DNA from: Microbulbifer yueqingensis
GTDB taxonomy: Bacteria; Pseudomonadota; Gammaproteobacteria; Pseudomonadales; Cellvibrionaceae
NCBI RefSeq assembly: GCF_900100355.1
Contig: NZ_FNFH01000002.1
Location: 620,001 to 684,000, forward strand
Direction: 5' to 3'
Length of the DNA stretch: 64,000 nucleotides
Both the position numbers and the translations under genes were made by a program. Position 1 is the first letter of the stretch. Every line of letters starts with the position of its first letter. Positions 25,985-34,518 of this stretch are shown here, piece after piece. The notes below the pieces were generated by a model. It was not told the DNA's origin. It did not search any database and worked only from the letters and a program-made list of their open reading frames with translations.

Positions 25985-26553
25985 TCAAACAAACCTCAAC
26001 TGGTAAATAATGACAAAACTGTTAACGCGGGCCTCACGCATCGCGCGCAAGCCGGTCATGCGACCCCACCAAATATCGCCCGCGGGATATGCACGCGAGC
26101 CAGCTGGCCGGGAATATTTTTCTGTTAAACGAGAAATGTAGGATTTAATTCCGCTTAAACCCCGAAGGCTGTATTTATAATTCAAGCGGAATACACTTAA
26201 GGTCTCGCTTCGATTCGGGGCACAAAATAAATAACAGCCAATATATGACTTTATTTAAATAAAGCCATTCAGGCTGAAATAGGCCAAACGCACTCTTTTG
26301 GTGCTGGCCGGGAATTCAGCCCTTGTATCTAATTGGTAATCGATTGGCTCTCAGGTGAATGTGAGGGAGCGACATTCACGGAGGCAGAATAATAAGCATT
26401 CGGGATGAAATATCAACTTCCTTTTGAGTGCCCGCATCCTTTACCAAGATACACAAGAACGTCGCTTCCCGGGGGCTGTCGCGAAATTCACCGGTTTGGT
26501 TAACGCCGGGCGATGTCCTATTCTAACTGGGCCGAAATTAACCGGGGGCCGAT
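25985..26553. other. AT-rich intergenic region upstream of the mvaT-like and CBS genes
   Basis: This stretch of about 570 bp between two divergent genes has no convincing ORF. It is visibly richer in A+T than its surroundings (for example a CTTTATTTAAATAAAG palindrome at 26249-26264) and contains a dyad at 26355-26379. It is suitable for autoregulation by an H-NS-type protein. Both promoters must lie here, but none was pinned down. Confidence 0.5.
26355..26379. promoter_or_regulatory. Dyad GTGAATGT-N9-ACATTCAC
   Basis: Perfect 8-bp inverted arms with a 9-bp spacer, about 175 bp upstream of the CBS gene. The layout fits a dimeric regulator's operator. No matching regulator can be named. Confidence 0.4.
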
Positions 26554-27000
26554 ATGTCCAAACCACATGATATACATCATATGCCAACCCTGGCCGCCTT
26601 GATGACGCCTTTTCCGCTGCACATCGATATCAACGCTACGGTGGAAGAGGCGCTCGACATGATGGATGAGCATGAGGTTCACCACCTGCCGGTCACCCGC
26701 GAAGGGGATCTGGAAACAATCATCTCGCGCGGGGACATCGAGCGCGCCAATGCGCCCGGCCATCGCCTTGAGGAACAGCAGCTTTACGTACACGACCTGT
26801 GCGCCCGCCGCCCTTATATCGCCGATATTCACGACCCCCTGGACAAGATACTGCTGGCCATGGCGGAGACGGGGATCGGCTCGGTGCTGGTCATGCGTGA
26901 GGGTGAACTGGCCGGCATAGTGACGGTTACCGATGTGCTGCGCTTCTGCGGCAAGCTGCTGGCGGAGTTGGCCCAGCCGGTGGATGACTCCATCGCCTGA
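26554..27000 (+). CDS. Two-CBS-domain protein
   Basis: The 148-residue protein consists almost entirely of a CBS pair: LMTPFPLHIDINATVEEALD with HHLPVTREGDLETIISRGDI, then HDPLDKILLAMAETGIGSVL with GELAGIVTVTDVLRF. CBS pairs bind adenine nucleotides and regulate partner proteins. The ATG follows GGGGG by 5 nt. The next gene (convergent) is an SLC13-type transporter with regulatory domains of its own, so a link is possible but unproven. Confidence 0.85.
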   Translation: MSKPHDIHHMPTLAALMTPFPLHIDINATVEEALDMMDEHEVHHLPVTREGDLETIISRGDIERANAPGHRLEEQQLYVHDLCARRPYIADIHDPLDKILLAMAETGIGSVLVMREGELAGIVTVTDVLRFCGKLLAELAQPVDDSIA

Positions 27001-27032
27001 CCCCGCCCGGTTACGTCGTCGCGGCAGCCCGC

Positions 27033-29003
27033 TCAGAGAGGCCACACCCAGAGCAACATGGGTACGCTGACCAGGATGACCAGGATTTCCATCGGCAGCC
27101 CCATCTGCCAGTAATCGCTGAAGCGGAAGCCGCCCGGCCCGAGAATCAGGGTGTTATTCTGGTGCCCCACCGGCGTGAGGAAGGCACATGAGGCACCGAT
27201 CGCGACGGCCATCAGGAAACTGTCCGGATTCACCTGCAGCTGTGCGGCAGCACTGATGGCGATCGAGCACATGACCGCAGCGGTGGCGGCGTTATTCATA
27301 AAATCCGACAGCGTCATGGTCACCACCAGCAGGATGACCAGCGCCACCACCGGATTGCCCTGCGCGACATTGTCCAGCATCGCCAGGGCCACCAGGTCCG
27401 CAGCACCAGTCTTTTCCATCACCTCGGCGACCGTAATCAGGGCGCCGAGCAAGACGATTACTGCACCGTCGATCGATTCGTACACATTGCGCAAAGGCAT
27501 CACCTTGAGGGCCATAAACGCCAGCACGCAGGCGGAGAAGGAAATGGCCGCAGGCAGCAGACCGAACGCCGCCCCGGCTACCGCCAGCGCCATGGCCACC
27601 AGCGCCACCACCGCCTTTTCCTTGTTGGGAATACTGATATCCCGCGTGGCCAGTGGTACGCAGCCCTGCTCCGCGGCAAAGGTATTCAGGCTATCGTCAC
27701 TGCCCATCATCAGCAGCGCATCACCGGCGCGCAGGGGCGTGGAGCGCAGCCGCCGCACCGAACGGCGTCCCTGGCGCGACAGGGCCAGCAGGTTGATCTC
27801 GTAACGGGCAGGCAAGCGCAACATCCGTGAGGTGCGCCCGGTAAGGGGGGAGTCGGGCATGACCACCAGCTCGCGCAACTGAATATCTTCCCGGCGCGCG
27901 TGTTCCTTCTCTTTTTCCTTCTCTTTTTCCTTGTCCTTTTCCTTGTCCTTTTTTTTCTCCTTGTCGCCGTCCCCCTTGTCTTCATTCTCGTCGATGCCAA
28001 TTGCCCCGGCTTCGGCCGACCTCTGGTCCGCCGTCCTGGCCCGTTCCTCTGTTTTTTTCTCCTCTTGTTTCTCTTTCTTCTCCTTCTCCTCTTTTTCCTC
28101 CTCCGGGTCGGCGGCCAGCCTCAGCCCCAGCTTCGAGACGGCCGTGGTCAGCGCCTCGGGCTCCGCCTCCATGATGAGGATGTCGCCACTGCGCACCCGC
28201 TGGGCCGGCGTCGCCGGCAACACGCGGGTGTCGTTGTGGACCACCCCAACGACCTGGGCGTCATCCTCCTCCAGCATCTGTGAGATTTCCCAGAGGGTCT
28301 TGCCGTCGGCGGAACTCTTTTCGTCCACCAGGGCTTCGGTCAGGTAGGTGCCGGTATCGAAGGTGGCGGCCCCCGCCTGGGTGCGGGAGGGCACCAGCCG
28401 CCAGCCGACCAGCGAGACGAACGCGATACCCACCAGGGCGACGGCGAGGCCCACCGGTGTGAAATCGAACATGCCATAGCTGCCCGCCCCGGCGGAGTCA
28501 CGGAAACCGGAGACGATCAGGTTGGGCGGAGTGCCTATCAGGGTGGTCATGCCGCCGAGGATGGTGCCGAAGGACAGCGGCATCAGCACCTTGCCCGGCG
28601 GCAGTTTGTGCTTGTCGGCCACGTCGGCAGCCACGGGCATCAGCAGGGCCATGGCGCCCACATTGTTCATGAAGCCGGACATCAGCGCGCCCACTGCAGT
28701 GAGCGCCACGATGACGCCAGTGGTGGTGCCGTTCTTTGGTATCAGGCGTTGCGCCATCACATCCATGGCGCCGGTGCTCTGCAGGCCGCGGCTCAGGACC
28801 AACACACAGGCGACAGTCACTACCGCGGGATGGCCGAAGCCGTCGAAAGCCTCCTGCGGGGGCACCAGCCCGGTGACGACACAGGCCAGCAGCGCCCCCA
28901 GTGCCACCATATCGTGTCGCCAGTTACCCCAGACGAACATGGCGATGGTGATCGTCAGGATGATAAATAGGGTCAGCTGGTCAAAAGTCATGGGCGCCGA
29001 CAT
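27033..29003 (-). CDS. SLC13/DASS family transporter with RCK-C domains and a Lys/Glu-rich insert
   Basis: The 656-residue protein has the N-terminal membrane half (about 1-200, with MNNVGAMALLMPVA and TTLIGTPPNLIVSG), two TrkA-C/RCK-C domains (about 215-295 and 373-440) and a C-terminal membrane half with the second signature MNNAATAAVMCSIA. The RCK-C domains are joined by an unusual insert at residues 300-372 made almost only of K, E and D. SLC13-type proteins take up dicarboxylates, sulfate or similar anions with Na+; the substrate here is unknown. It is divergent from mnmH with only about 80 bp between them. Confidence 0.85.
   Translation of the reverse strand: MSAPMTFDQLTLFIILTITIAMFVWGNWRHDMVALGALLACVVTGLVPPQEAFDGFGHPAVVTVACVLVLSRGLQSTGAMDVMAQRLIPKNGTTTGVIVALTAVGALMSGFMNNVGAMALLMPVAADVADKHKLPPGKVLMPLSFGTILGGMTTLIGTPPNLIVSGFRDSAGAGSYGMFDFTPVGLAVALVGIAFVSLVGWRLVPSRTQAGAATFDTGTYLTEALVDEKSSADGKTLWEISQMLEEDDAQVVGVVHNDTRVLPATPAQRVRSGDILIMEAEPEALTTAVSKLGLRLAADPEEEKEEKEKKEKQEEKKTEERARTADQRSAEAGAIGIDENEDKGDGDKEKKKDKEKDKEKEKEKEKEHARREDIQLRELVVMPDSPLTGRTSRMLRLPARYEINLLALSRQGRRSVRRLRSTPLRAGDALLMMGSDDSLNTFAAEQGCVPLATRDISIPNKEKAVVALVAMALAVAGAAFGLLPAAISFSACVLAFMALKVMPLRNVYESIDGAVIVLLGALITVAEVMEKTGAADLVALAMLDNVAQGNPVVALVILLVVTMTLSDFMNNAATAAVMCSIAISAAAQLQVNPDSFLMAVAIGASCAFLTPVGHQNNTLILGPGGFRFSDYWQMGLPMEILVILVSVPMLLWVWPL
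27907..27954 (-). repeat. 12-bp tandem repeat encoding Lys/Glu runs
   Basis: Four units of 12 bp (TTCTCTTTTTCC twice, then TTGTCCTTTTCC and TTGTCCTTTTTT on the plus strand) inside the SLC13 gene. Units are in frame multiples, so slippage would change the insert length without breaking the gene. Confidence 0.75.
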
Positions 29004-29086
29004 TGAGAGGGCCGTATGCCGGCCCCCGGTCCTGTGTAAATCCTCTTTTCAGGTTACACTCACGCCGCCAGCCGAGGAGTCATGAT

Positions 29087-30166
29087 TTGCGCCACAACAC
29101 CGATAATTACCGCCAGCTGTTCCTGAATGACGTTCCCCTGATGGATGTGCGAGCCCCGGTGGAGTATGCCCGGGGGGCCTTCCCCACCAGCGAGAACTGC
29201 CCCCTCCTGGACGACCGCCAGCGCGAACTGGTGGGCACCGAATACAAGCGCGCCGGCCAGCAGGCAGCGATCGAACTCGGCTGGGAGCTGGCAACCGACG
29301 AGGTGCGCGCCGAGCGGCTGGCCGCCTGGCGCGATTTTGTCGAACGGCACCCCCAGGGCTACCTTTACTGCTTTCGCGGCGGCCTCCGTTCGCGCACATC
29401 CCAGCAGTTACTGCGCGAGGCGGGCATCGACTACCCGCTAGTGGAGGGCGGCTACAAGGCGATGCGCAACTTTCTCCTGGCGGAACTGGCCCACCAGTGC
29501 GTGCAGCTGTCCTTCGTGGTAGTGAGCGGTCACACCGGTTCTGGCAAGACAAAGCTTTTGCAGTACGCACGGCGCGCCGTGGATCTGGAGGGAATCGCGT
29601 GCCATCGCGGCTCGTCGTTTGGCCGCACCGGCCAGCCACAGCCGTCCCAGATCGACTTCGAGAACCAGCTGGCGGTGGACCTGCTCAAGCTCGGCGAGGA
29701 ACAGGGCCCGGTATTTCTCGAGGACGAGAGCCGCCTGATCGGCCGCTGCGCGCTGCCGGTAATGCTGCGCGAGCGCATGCATGTGGCGCCGAGGGTGATG
29801 GTGGAGGAACCGGTGGAAGAACGGGCCCGCCGCATTGTGCGCGATTATGTCAGCTCGGCCCTGACCCGCTTTGCTGACGCCGATGAGGGCCCCCATGCCG
29901 CGCTGGGTGCGGAGCTGCGCGACAGCCTGGCCAGGCTGCGCAAGAGGTTGGGGGGAGAACGCCATCGCCAGCTGGATGAACAGCTGGCCGCAGCCAACGA
30001 CGAGCTCGCCCGCGGCGGCGGCAGCGAGGCCTATATTCCCGTGGTCATGGGCCTGCTGATTGACTACTACGACCGCGCCTACGATCACACCATGGGCAAA
30101 AGCGCCGGCACAGTGCTGTTCCGCGGCACCTATGCCGAAGTGGCCCAGTGGCTGGAAAGCCAGTAG
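29087..30166 (+). CDS. mnmH: tRNA 2-selenouridine synthase
   Basis: The 359-residue protein has an N-terminal rhodanese domain with the catalytic Cys95 (YCFRGGLRS) and a P-loop domain with Walker A SGHTGSGKTK (about 147-156). This is the MnmH/SelU layout, which replaces sulfur by selenium in 2-thiouridine at the tRNA wobble position using selenophosphate. The start chosen is TTG at 29087 because GAGGAG lies 7 nt upstream and the protein then begins MRHNTDNYRQL as in the family; an ATG five bases earlier is out of frame. Together with selD it defines a selenouridine pathway. Confidence 0.92.
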   Translation: MRHNTDNYRQLFLNDVPLMDVRAPVEYARGAFPTSENCPLLDDRQRELVGTEYKRAGQQAAIELGWELATDEVRAERLAAWRDFVERHPQGYLYCFRGGLRSRTSQQLLREAGIDYPLVEGGYKAMRNFLLAELAHQCVQLSFVVVSGHTGSGKTKLLQYARRAVDLEGIACHRGSSFGRTGQPQPSQIDFENQLAVDLLKLGEEQGPVFLEDESRLIGRCALPVMLRERMHVAPRVMVEEPVEERARRIVRDYVSSALTRFADADEGPHAALGAELRDSLARLRKRLGGERHRQLDEQLAAANDELARGGGSEAYIPVVMGLLIDYYDRAYDHTMGKSAGTVLFRGTYAEVAQWLESQ

Positions 30167-30181
30167 AAGCCGGGGGAACGA

Positions 30182-31111
30182 TCAGGAGCTGGGGGAAATC
30201 CGCGTCAGCTGGAAGCGGCGCGCCAGCAGCCGGTCCCGCAGGCCCCGCGGCAGCCAGCGCGCCATCCACGGCAGCAGGCGACTGCGGTTGCCGACCCGCA
30301 CCAGGCTGGGCGGGCGCTTGCGCAGCAATTCCTTAACCAGCTCCCGCGCCATCTCGCGCGCCAGGGTGGCATTCTGCTGCGATTCCTGCGCCCGGGCCCG
30401 CACCGCATCTTCCTGGCGCTTGTACCAGGAATCCGGCGCCAGCAGCCCCCGCAGCGAGACCTCCGCCGAACGCCCGAACTCGGAGGCGATGGCGCCGGGC
30501 TGTACCGTCATCACGCGGATACCAAAAGGTTTGAGCTCGAGGCGGAGCACATCCGACAGCGTGTGGAGTGCCGCCTTGGAGGCACAGTAGGCCCCGGAGA
30601 AAGGCGTCGGCAGCACGCCGGAAACCGAACCGATATTGCAGATAAGGCCACGGCGCTCCGAGCGCATGAGGGGGACACAGGCACGGGCCAGCGCCATGGG
30701 GGCGAACACATTGGTGCGAAACTGGTTTTCCAGCGCGCGGGTGTCCAGCTCGATCAGCGGCCCCATCTGCCCGAAGCCGGCGTTGTTGACCAGGATATCC
30801 AGGCGGCCGTAGGCGGCCTTGAGGGCATGCACCACACGGTTGATATCCGCCTGCGAATTCACGTCCAGGGCCTCGGTGGCAATCCCCATGTCCGCCAGCT
30901 CCTGCAGGCTCTCCGGCCGGCGCGCGGTGGCGATGACGATAGTGCCGCGACGGTGGAGCGCCAGTGCCAGTTCCCGCCCGATACCACTGGAACAGCCGGT
31001 GATCAACGCGACCCGGTCCGGCACCACATAGCCCCGCCCGATCTGCACCAGGCTCTCAGCCGCGAAACCGGCATCCGAAGGGCGGTAACTGGAGGCTGGT
31101 GGTTTGTTCAC
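30182..31111 (-). CDS. Short-chain dehydrogenase/reductase
   Basis: The 309-residue protein has the classical SDR motifs TGCSSGIG (cofactor), NNAGFG and YCASKAAL (catalytic Tyr and Lys). It has an N-terminal extension of about 30 residues and a basic C-terminal tail (RLLPWMARWLPRGLRDRLLARR) that may bind membrane. The substrate is unknown. Its start overlaps the stop of the upstream VOC gene (ATGA), so the two are coupled. Confidence 0.88.
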   Translation of the reverse strand: MNKPPASSYRPSDAGFAAESLVQIGRGYVVPDRVALITGCSSGIGRELALALHRRGTIVIATARRPESLQELADMGIATEALDVNSQADINRVVHALKAAYGRLDILVNNAGFGQMGPLIELDTRALENQFRTNVFAPMALARACVPLMRSERRGLICNIGSVSGVLPTPFSGAYCASKAALHTLSDVLRLELKPFGIRVMTVQPGAIASEFGRSAEVSLRGLLAPDSWYKRQEDAVRARAQESQQNATLAREMARELVKELLRKRPPSLVRVGNRSRLLPWMARWLPRGLRDRLLARRFQLTRISPSS

Positions 31112-31536
31112 TGGCTGGCTCCGTTTGCTGGACCGGCGCTCAGGCCGCCGGGTTGCTCTCCCCCGCCCCCGGGGTTGAAGTGGGGGTTCTCAATCAGGCC
31201 AAAGATATTGCCGAATGGGTCGAGGAAGCTGGCCATCAGTATGCCCTCACCCACATCCACCGTCTCGCCATGCTGCCGCGCTCCCAGGGCATTCAGTCGC
31301 TCCACCTCGGTGGCAATATCGGTCACCCCCCAGTAGGCAATCACACCGTCGGCGCGGCTGATGACATTGCGGGCATCGGGGTTGAGGCCCAGCTCAAATC
31401 CGCCGACGTCAAAACCCATGTAGCAGTCGCTTTCGAAATAGGGCTCCCGTTCCAGCACCCTGCTATACCAGGAGCGCGCCTCGGCAAGGTCAGTGACACC
31501 ATATACCACTGTCCGCAGGCCGAGAATCCGTTCCAT
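31108..31536 (-). CDS. VOC (glyoxalase/bleomycin-resistance) family protein
   Basis: This 142-residue protein is made of two beta-alpha-beta-beta-beta modules: LRTVVYGVTDLAEARSWYSRVL at the start and FLDPFGNIFGLIENPHF near the end. The last 20 residues are Gly/Pro-rich. Members of this superfamily are metal-dependent lyases, dioxygenases or binding proteins; no specific activity can be assigned. It is co-transcribed with the SDR gene that overlaps its end. Confidence 0.85.
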   Translation of the reverse strand: MERILGLRTVVYGVTDLAEARSWYSRVLEREPYFESDCYMGFDVGGFELGLNPDARNVISRADGVIAYWGVTDIATEVERLNALGARQHGETVDVGEGILMASFLDPFGNIFGLIENPHFNPGGGGEQPGGLSAGPANGASQ

Positions 31537-31580
31537 TCGGGAAGCCTCCCCAGTTTGGCGGCTGTTTGCGCGGCAAGCCG

Positions 31581-31949
31581 CTACTGCAGCTCCTGCTCCA
31601 GCTGCTCCAGCAGGTCCAGCGGTTCGAGCTCGACCCCCTCCAGCTCACTATTCCAGTTGATGCCTACCAGCAGTACGTCGTCGTGCATTCCGGTGAGCCA
31701 GTCGTCCATGAACTCTTCCAGGTCGACGGCCACCGTGCGGTAGCCCGCCCAGTCATCGGCGATATGGATTTCCGCGAATTCCCGCTGGGACCAGAAAGGC
31801 ATCACATCGGTGTCGGGATGCCGCTCTGATGCACACAGTGCAAATCCCTCCTCGCCCTCGAGGGACCAGACACACCCTTGCGCCGCCGCCTCCGGCAGGA
31901 AGCGTGCGCAATTGTCCTCGAAATCATCGCTCAGGGGTTCGACTTGCAT
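31581..31949 (-). CDS. DUF2750 family protein
   Basis: The 122-residue acidic soluble protein fits DUF2750: an N-terminal CVWSLEGEEGFALCASE segment, MPFWSQREFAEIHIADDWAGY in the centre and FMDDWLTGMHDDVLLVGINW after it. The family has no known function. It stands about 45 bp after the VOC gene start on the same strand. Confidence 0.8.
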   Translation of the reverse strand: MQVEPLSDDFEDNCARFLPEAAAQGCVWSLEGEEGFALCASERHPDTDVMPFWSQREFAEIHIADDWAGYRTVAVDLEEFMDDWLTGMHDDVLLVGINWNSELEGVELEPLDLLEQLEQELQ

Positions 31950-32047
31950 GGCTGCGGCACCTTGGAATTCGATCGCAGTTTACGCCAGTTTCGCTGCGGG
32001 CACCAAAGACAACGCACGCGCAGGTCCGGCTATTTTCCCGCCGGCAT

Positions 32048-32755
32048 TCACAGCACCAATTGGTGGCCGTTATCACGCAGCCAGCGCCGCAGCTCCCGGT
32101 AGTCGGGGCAGGCGCTGGCCACCAGCTGCCAGAAAGCCCGGCTGTGGTTGTGATGGCGCAGGTGGCAGACTTCGTGCGCAACCAGGTAATCCACCACCGC
32201 CTCCGGGGCCAGGCACACCAGCCAGTTGTATTGCAGTTCACCGCGCAGGGTGCAGTGCCCCCACTTGCTGCGGGTACGCCGCACCCGCACTGAACTGAAC
32301 GCCAGTCCCAGCCGCCCTGCCAGTTCCGTCGAGCGCCGGGTGAGCAGCGCCAGCGCCTCGCGCTGGTAGAGACGCTGCAATGCCGCCCTCAGCTGCGCCT
32401 CATCCGGCTCACGATAGCGGGTATAGAGCCGGATGGCGTGGCCATCGATGCCGGCTTCTGCCGCGCGCGCCACACGCAGCAACGGCAGCTGCCGCCCCAG
32501 CCACGGGAAATATTCGCCAAAGGCAAAGCGGTGCTGCGGAATCTCGGCCGCGCGCTGGCGCGCCCTTAACAACTGGGTGCGAACCCAGTGGATGTTTTCC
32601 TGCAGGAAACGGTGGCCGTGGCGTGCGGCACAGCGCTCGGGGATCCGCACCTCCACGCCCGAGTCGGCCATCACCAGCCCCAGCCGCTTGCGCCGTGGAG
32701 AGCGCACCAGCCGATAGGGCACCTCCTCGAACTCAAACTGCCCCGCCTCGTTCAT
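32048..32755 (-). CDS. YgjP/WLM-type zinc metallopeptidase-like protein (DUF45)
   Basis: The 235-residue protein carries the zinc motif HEVCH (His194-Glu195-x-x-His198) in the context VVDYLVAHEVCHLRHHNHS, and TRSKWGHCT upstream, both typical of the YgjP/M48-like DUF45 family. The start is taken as ATG 32755 rather than a longer open frame because it overlaps the stop of the upstream thioesterase gene (TGATG) and the sequence before it is not family-like. Its physiological substrate is unknown. Confidence 0.85.
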   Translation of the reverse strand: MNEAGQFEFEEVPYRLVRSPRRKRLGLVMADSGVEVRIPERCAARHGHRFLQENIHWVRTQLLRARQRAAEIPQHRFAFGEYFPWLGRQLPLLRVARAAEAGIDGHAIRLYTRYREPDEAQLRAALQRLYQREALALLTRRSTELAGRLGLAFSSVRVRRTRSKWGHCTLRGELQYNWLVCLAPEAVVDYLVAHEVCHLRHHNHSRAFWQLVASACPDYRELRRWLRDNGHQLVL

Positions 32756-33183
32756 CACTCGCCGTGCGCCACCACCGCCATGGTGATCCGGGAGATGCAA
32801 CTCAGCTTCCCGCCGGCTTCCGTAATGCGGATCTCCCACACCTGGCTGCGGCGGCCGATATGGATCGGCCGCGCGGTGCCGGTCACTATCCCCTCGGGGA
32901 CCGGACGCAGGTGGTTGGCGTTGATCTCCTGGCCCACGCAGTAATACTTCTCCCCATCCACCACCATGTTGGCGGCAATGGAGCCCAGGGTCTCGGCGAG
33001 CACCACGCTCGCGCCACCGTGCAGGATACCCATGGGCTGTCGCGTGCGCTGGTCTACGGGCATGGTGGCCTGGAGGTAATCGTCACCGATCTCGCTGATC
33101 TCGACCCCCAGGTGGCCCGGCATACAGCTGCCGGACATTTCATTCAGTTCCGCCAGCGTCGCCGTGCGGTGCCAGATATTCAT
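32755..33183 (-). CDS. Hotdog-fold thioesterase, YdiI/PaaI-like
   Basis: The 142-residue protein has MPGHLGVEISEIGDDYLQATMPVD followed by the hotdog signature HGGASVVLAETLGSIAAN, as in E. coli YdiI/MenI (1,4-dihydroxy-2-naphthoyl-CoA thioesterase) and related acyl-CoA thioesterases. The acyl-CoA preference cannot be told from sequence. It is translationally coupled to the metallopeptidase-like gene that follows. Confidence 0.88.
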   Translation of the reverse strand: MNIWHRTATLAELNEMSGSCMPGHLGVEISEIGDDYLQATMPVDQRTRQPMGILHGGASVVLAETLGSIAANMVVDGEKYYCVGQEINANHLRPVPEGIVTGTARPIHIGRRSQVWEIRITEAGGKLSCISRITMAVVAHGE

Positions 33184-33192
33184 TCAGACTCC

Positions 33193-33765
33193 TCAGTGCC
33201 AGAAGTTTACGCGCGGTGCGCCGAATCGATGCAGCTCCAGGTCGAGTATGCGCAGCTCGCGCACCAGGCTGCGGCGGCGCAGGTTCAGCACCCGGGCCTC
33301 CTCCTCGCTCTCCGCCGAATGCAGGGCTGCGCGCACGGCGAACAGCTCGTCCTGCAGGCGATCGTAACGGTATGCCAGCTGCTGGTATTGCTGCTCCACC
33401 CGGTAGAGTTGCAGCCCGCGACGGTACTCCGTCATAAACTGGTCTGCATTGGGGCCGGTACAGACGCCAGCGTAATCACGGCCCCGGCGGCCCTCACGGA
33501 AGCCGTTTTCCGGTGTGCAGTACTCCTCCACCCCCTCCTCGTGGCCGCGCAACCAGGCGTCGCTGTCCACGCGTAACCCGTGCGCCTGGCACGCCTGCGC
33601 TATCTCGTAGACGGTGGACTGCGCGACACCGCGCTGGCCGCCCGCCACGCCCTGCTCGTACCAGTTGCCGGCCCGGCACTGGTCCTCGGAGATCACCGCG
33701 CAACCGGAAAACAGGGCAGCTGCGGCGATGGCGGCGAAAACGGGCAGGCGCCTCAGTGTCTGCAT
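33193..33765 (-). CDS. DUF2799 lipoprotein
   Basis: The 190-residue protein has a lipoprotein signal (LFSGC, lipidated Cys at about 22). The DUF2799 pattern follows: ISEDQCRAGNWYEQGVAGGQRG, then AQACQAHGLRVDSDAWLRGHEEGVEEYC and REGRRGRDYAGVC. The C-terminal third is a long charged helix (about 140-182). It is probably an outer-membrane-anchored periplasmic protein of unknown role. It lies 9 bp before the thioesterase gene on the same strand. Confidence 0.85.
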   Translation of the reverse strand: MQTLRRLPVFAAIAAAALFSGCAVISEDQCRAGNWYEQGVAGGQRGVAQSTVYEIAQACQAHGLRVDSDAWLRGHEEGVEEYCTPENGFREGRRGRDYAGVCTGPNADQFMTEYRRGLQLYRVEQQYQQLAYRYDRLQDELFAVRAALHSAESEEEARVLNLRRRSLVRELRILDLELHRFGAPRVNFWH

Positions 33766-33795
33766 AACGGGTCTCGCTGTGGAAATCCGGCGGGA

Positions 33796-34446
33796 TCAGC
33801 CGAACCGGCTGTCCGCCACGAACGGATTGGTTTGCCGCTCGTGACCGAAGGTGGACATGGGACCATGGCCGGGAATAAACCGAACATCGTCCCCCAGCGG
33901 CCAGAGCTTTTCGGTAATGGAGCGGATCAGGGTGTCGTGGTCCCCACGGGGAAAATCCGTGCGGCCGATGGAACCGGCAAAGAGGACATCCCCCACCAGC
34001 GCCAGCTTGCCGGGACGATGGAAGAAGATCACGTGGCCCGGGGTGTGGCCGGGGCAGTGGTGCACTTCCAGGGACTCATTGCCCACTGTGACCGTGTCCC
34101 CCTGCTCCAGCCAGCGATCCGGGGAGAAAGTCTCGACCGGGGGGAAACCGAACATCTGGGTCTGGACCGGCAGCTGCTCGATCCAGAAGGCATCCTCGCG
34201 ATGTGGCCCCTCGATGGGCAGCTGCAGTTGCGCGGCCAGCGCAGCGGTGCCCCCAACATGGTCCAGGTGGCCGTGGGTAAGGAGGATCTTCTCCAGTTTC
34301 AGGCCCCGCTCTTCCACCGCCGCCAGGATGCGCTCGATGTCGCCGCCCGGGTCCACAACCGCTGCGCGCTTGCTGTCCTCACACCAGAGCAGGGTACAGT
34401 TCTGCTGGAAGGGAGTGACCGGTACGGTATGAAACTGCAGGGACAT
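33796..34446 (-). CDS. Metallo-beta-lactamase fold hydrolase (YcbL / glyoxalase II-like)
   Basis: The 216-residue protein has the zinc signature THGHLDHVGG, a later GHTPGHVIFF and FIPGHGPMSTFG near the end, as in YcbL-type hydroxyacylglutathione hydrolases. The start is taken at ATG 34446; five further codons upstream begin with TTG. It probably hydrolyses thioesters such as S-lactoylglutathione in the cytoplasm. Confidence 0.88.
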   Translation of the reverse strand: MSLQFHTVPVTPFQQNCTLLWCEDSKRAAVVDPGGDIERILAAVEERGLKLEKILLTHGHLDHVGGTAALAAQLQLPIEGPHREDAFWIEQLPVQTQMFGFPPVETFSPDRWLEQGDTVTVGNESLEVHHCPGHTPGHVIFFHRPGKLALVGDVLFAGSIGRTDFPRGDHDTLIRSITEKLWPLGDDVRFIPGHGPMSTFGHERQTNPFVADSRFG

Positions 34447-34518
34447 AGGGTTAACCACCAACTAGTAAATCAGCCGTCATTATACAGGGGCAGCCGTGCG
34501 ATTCAGTGGCCGCGGGGA

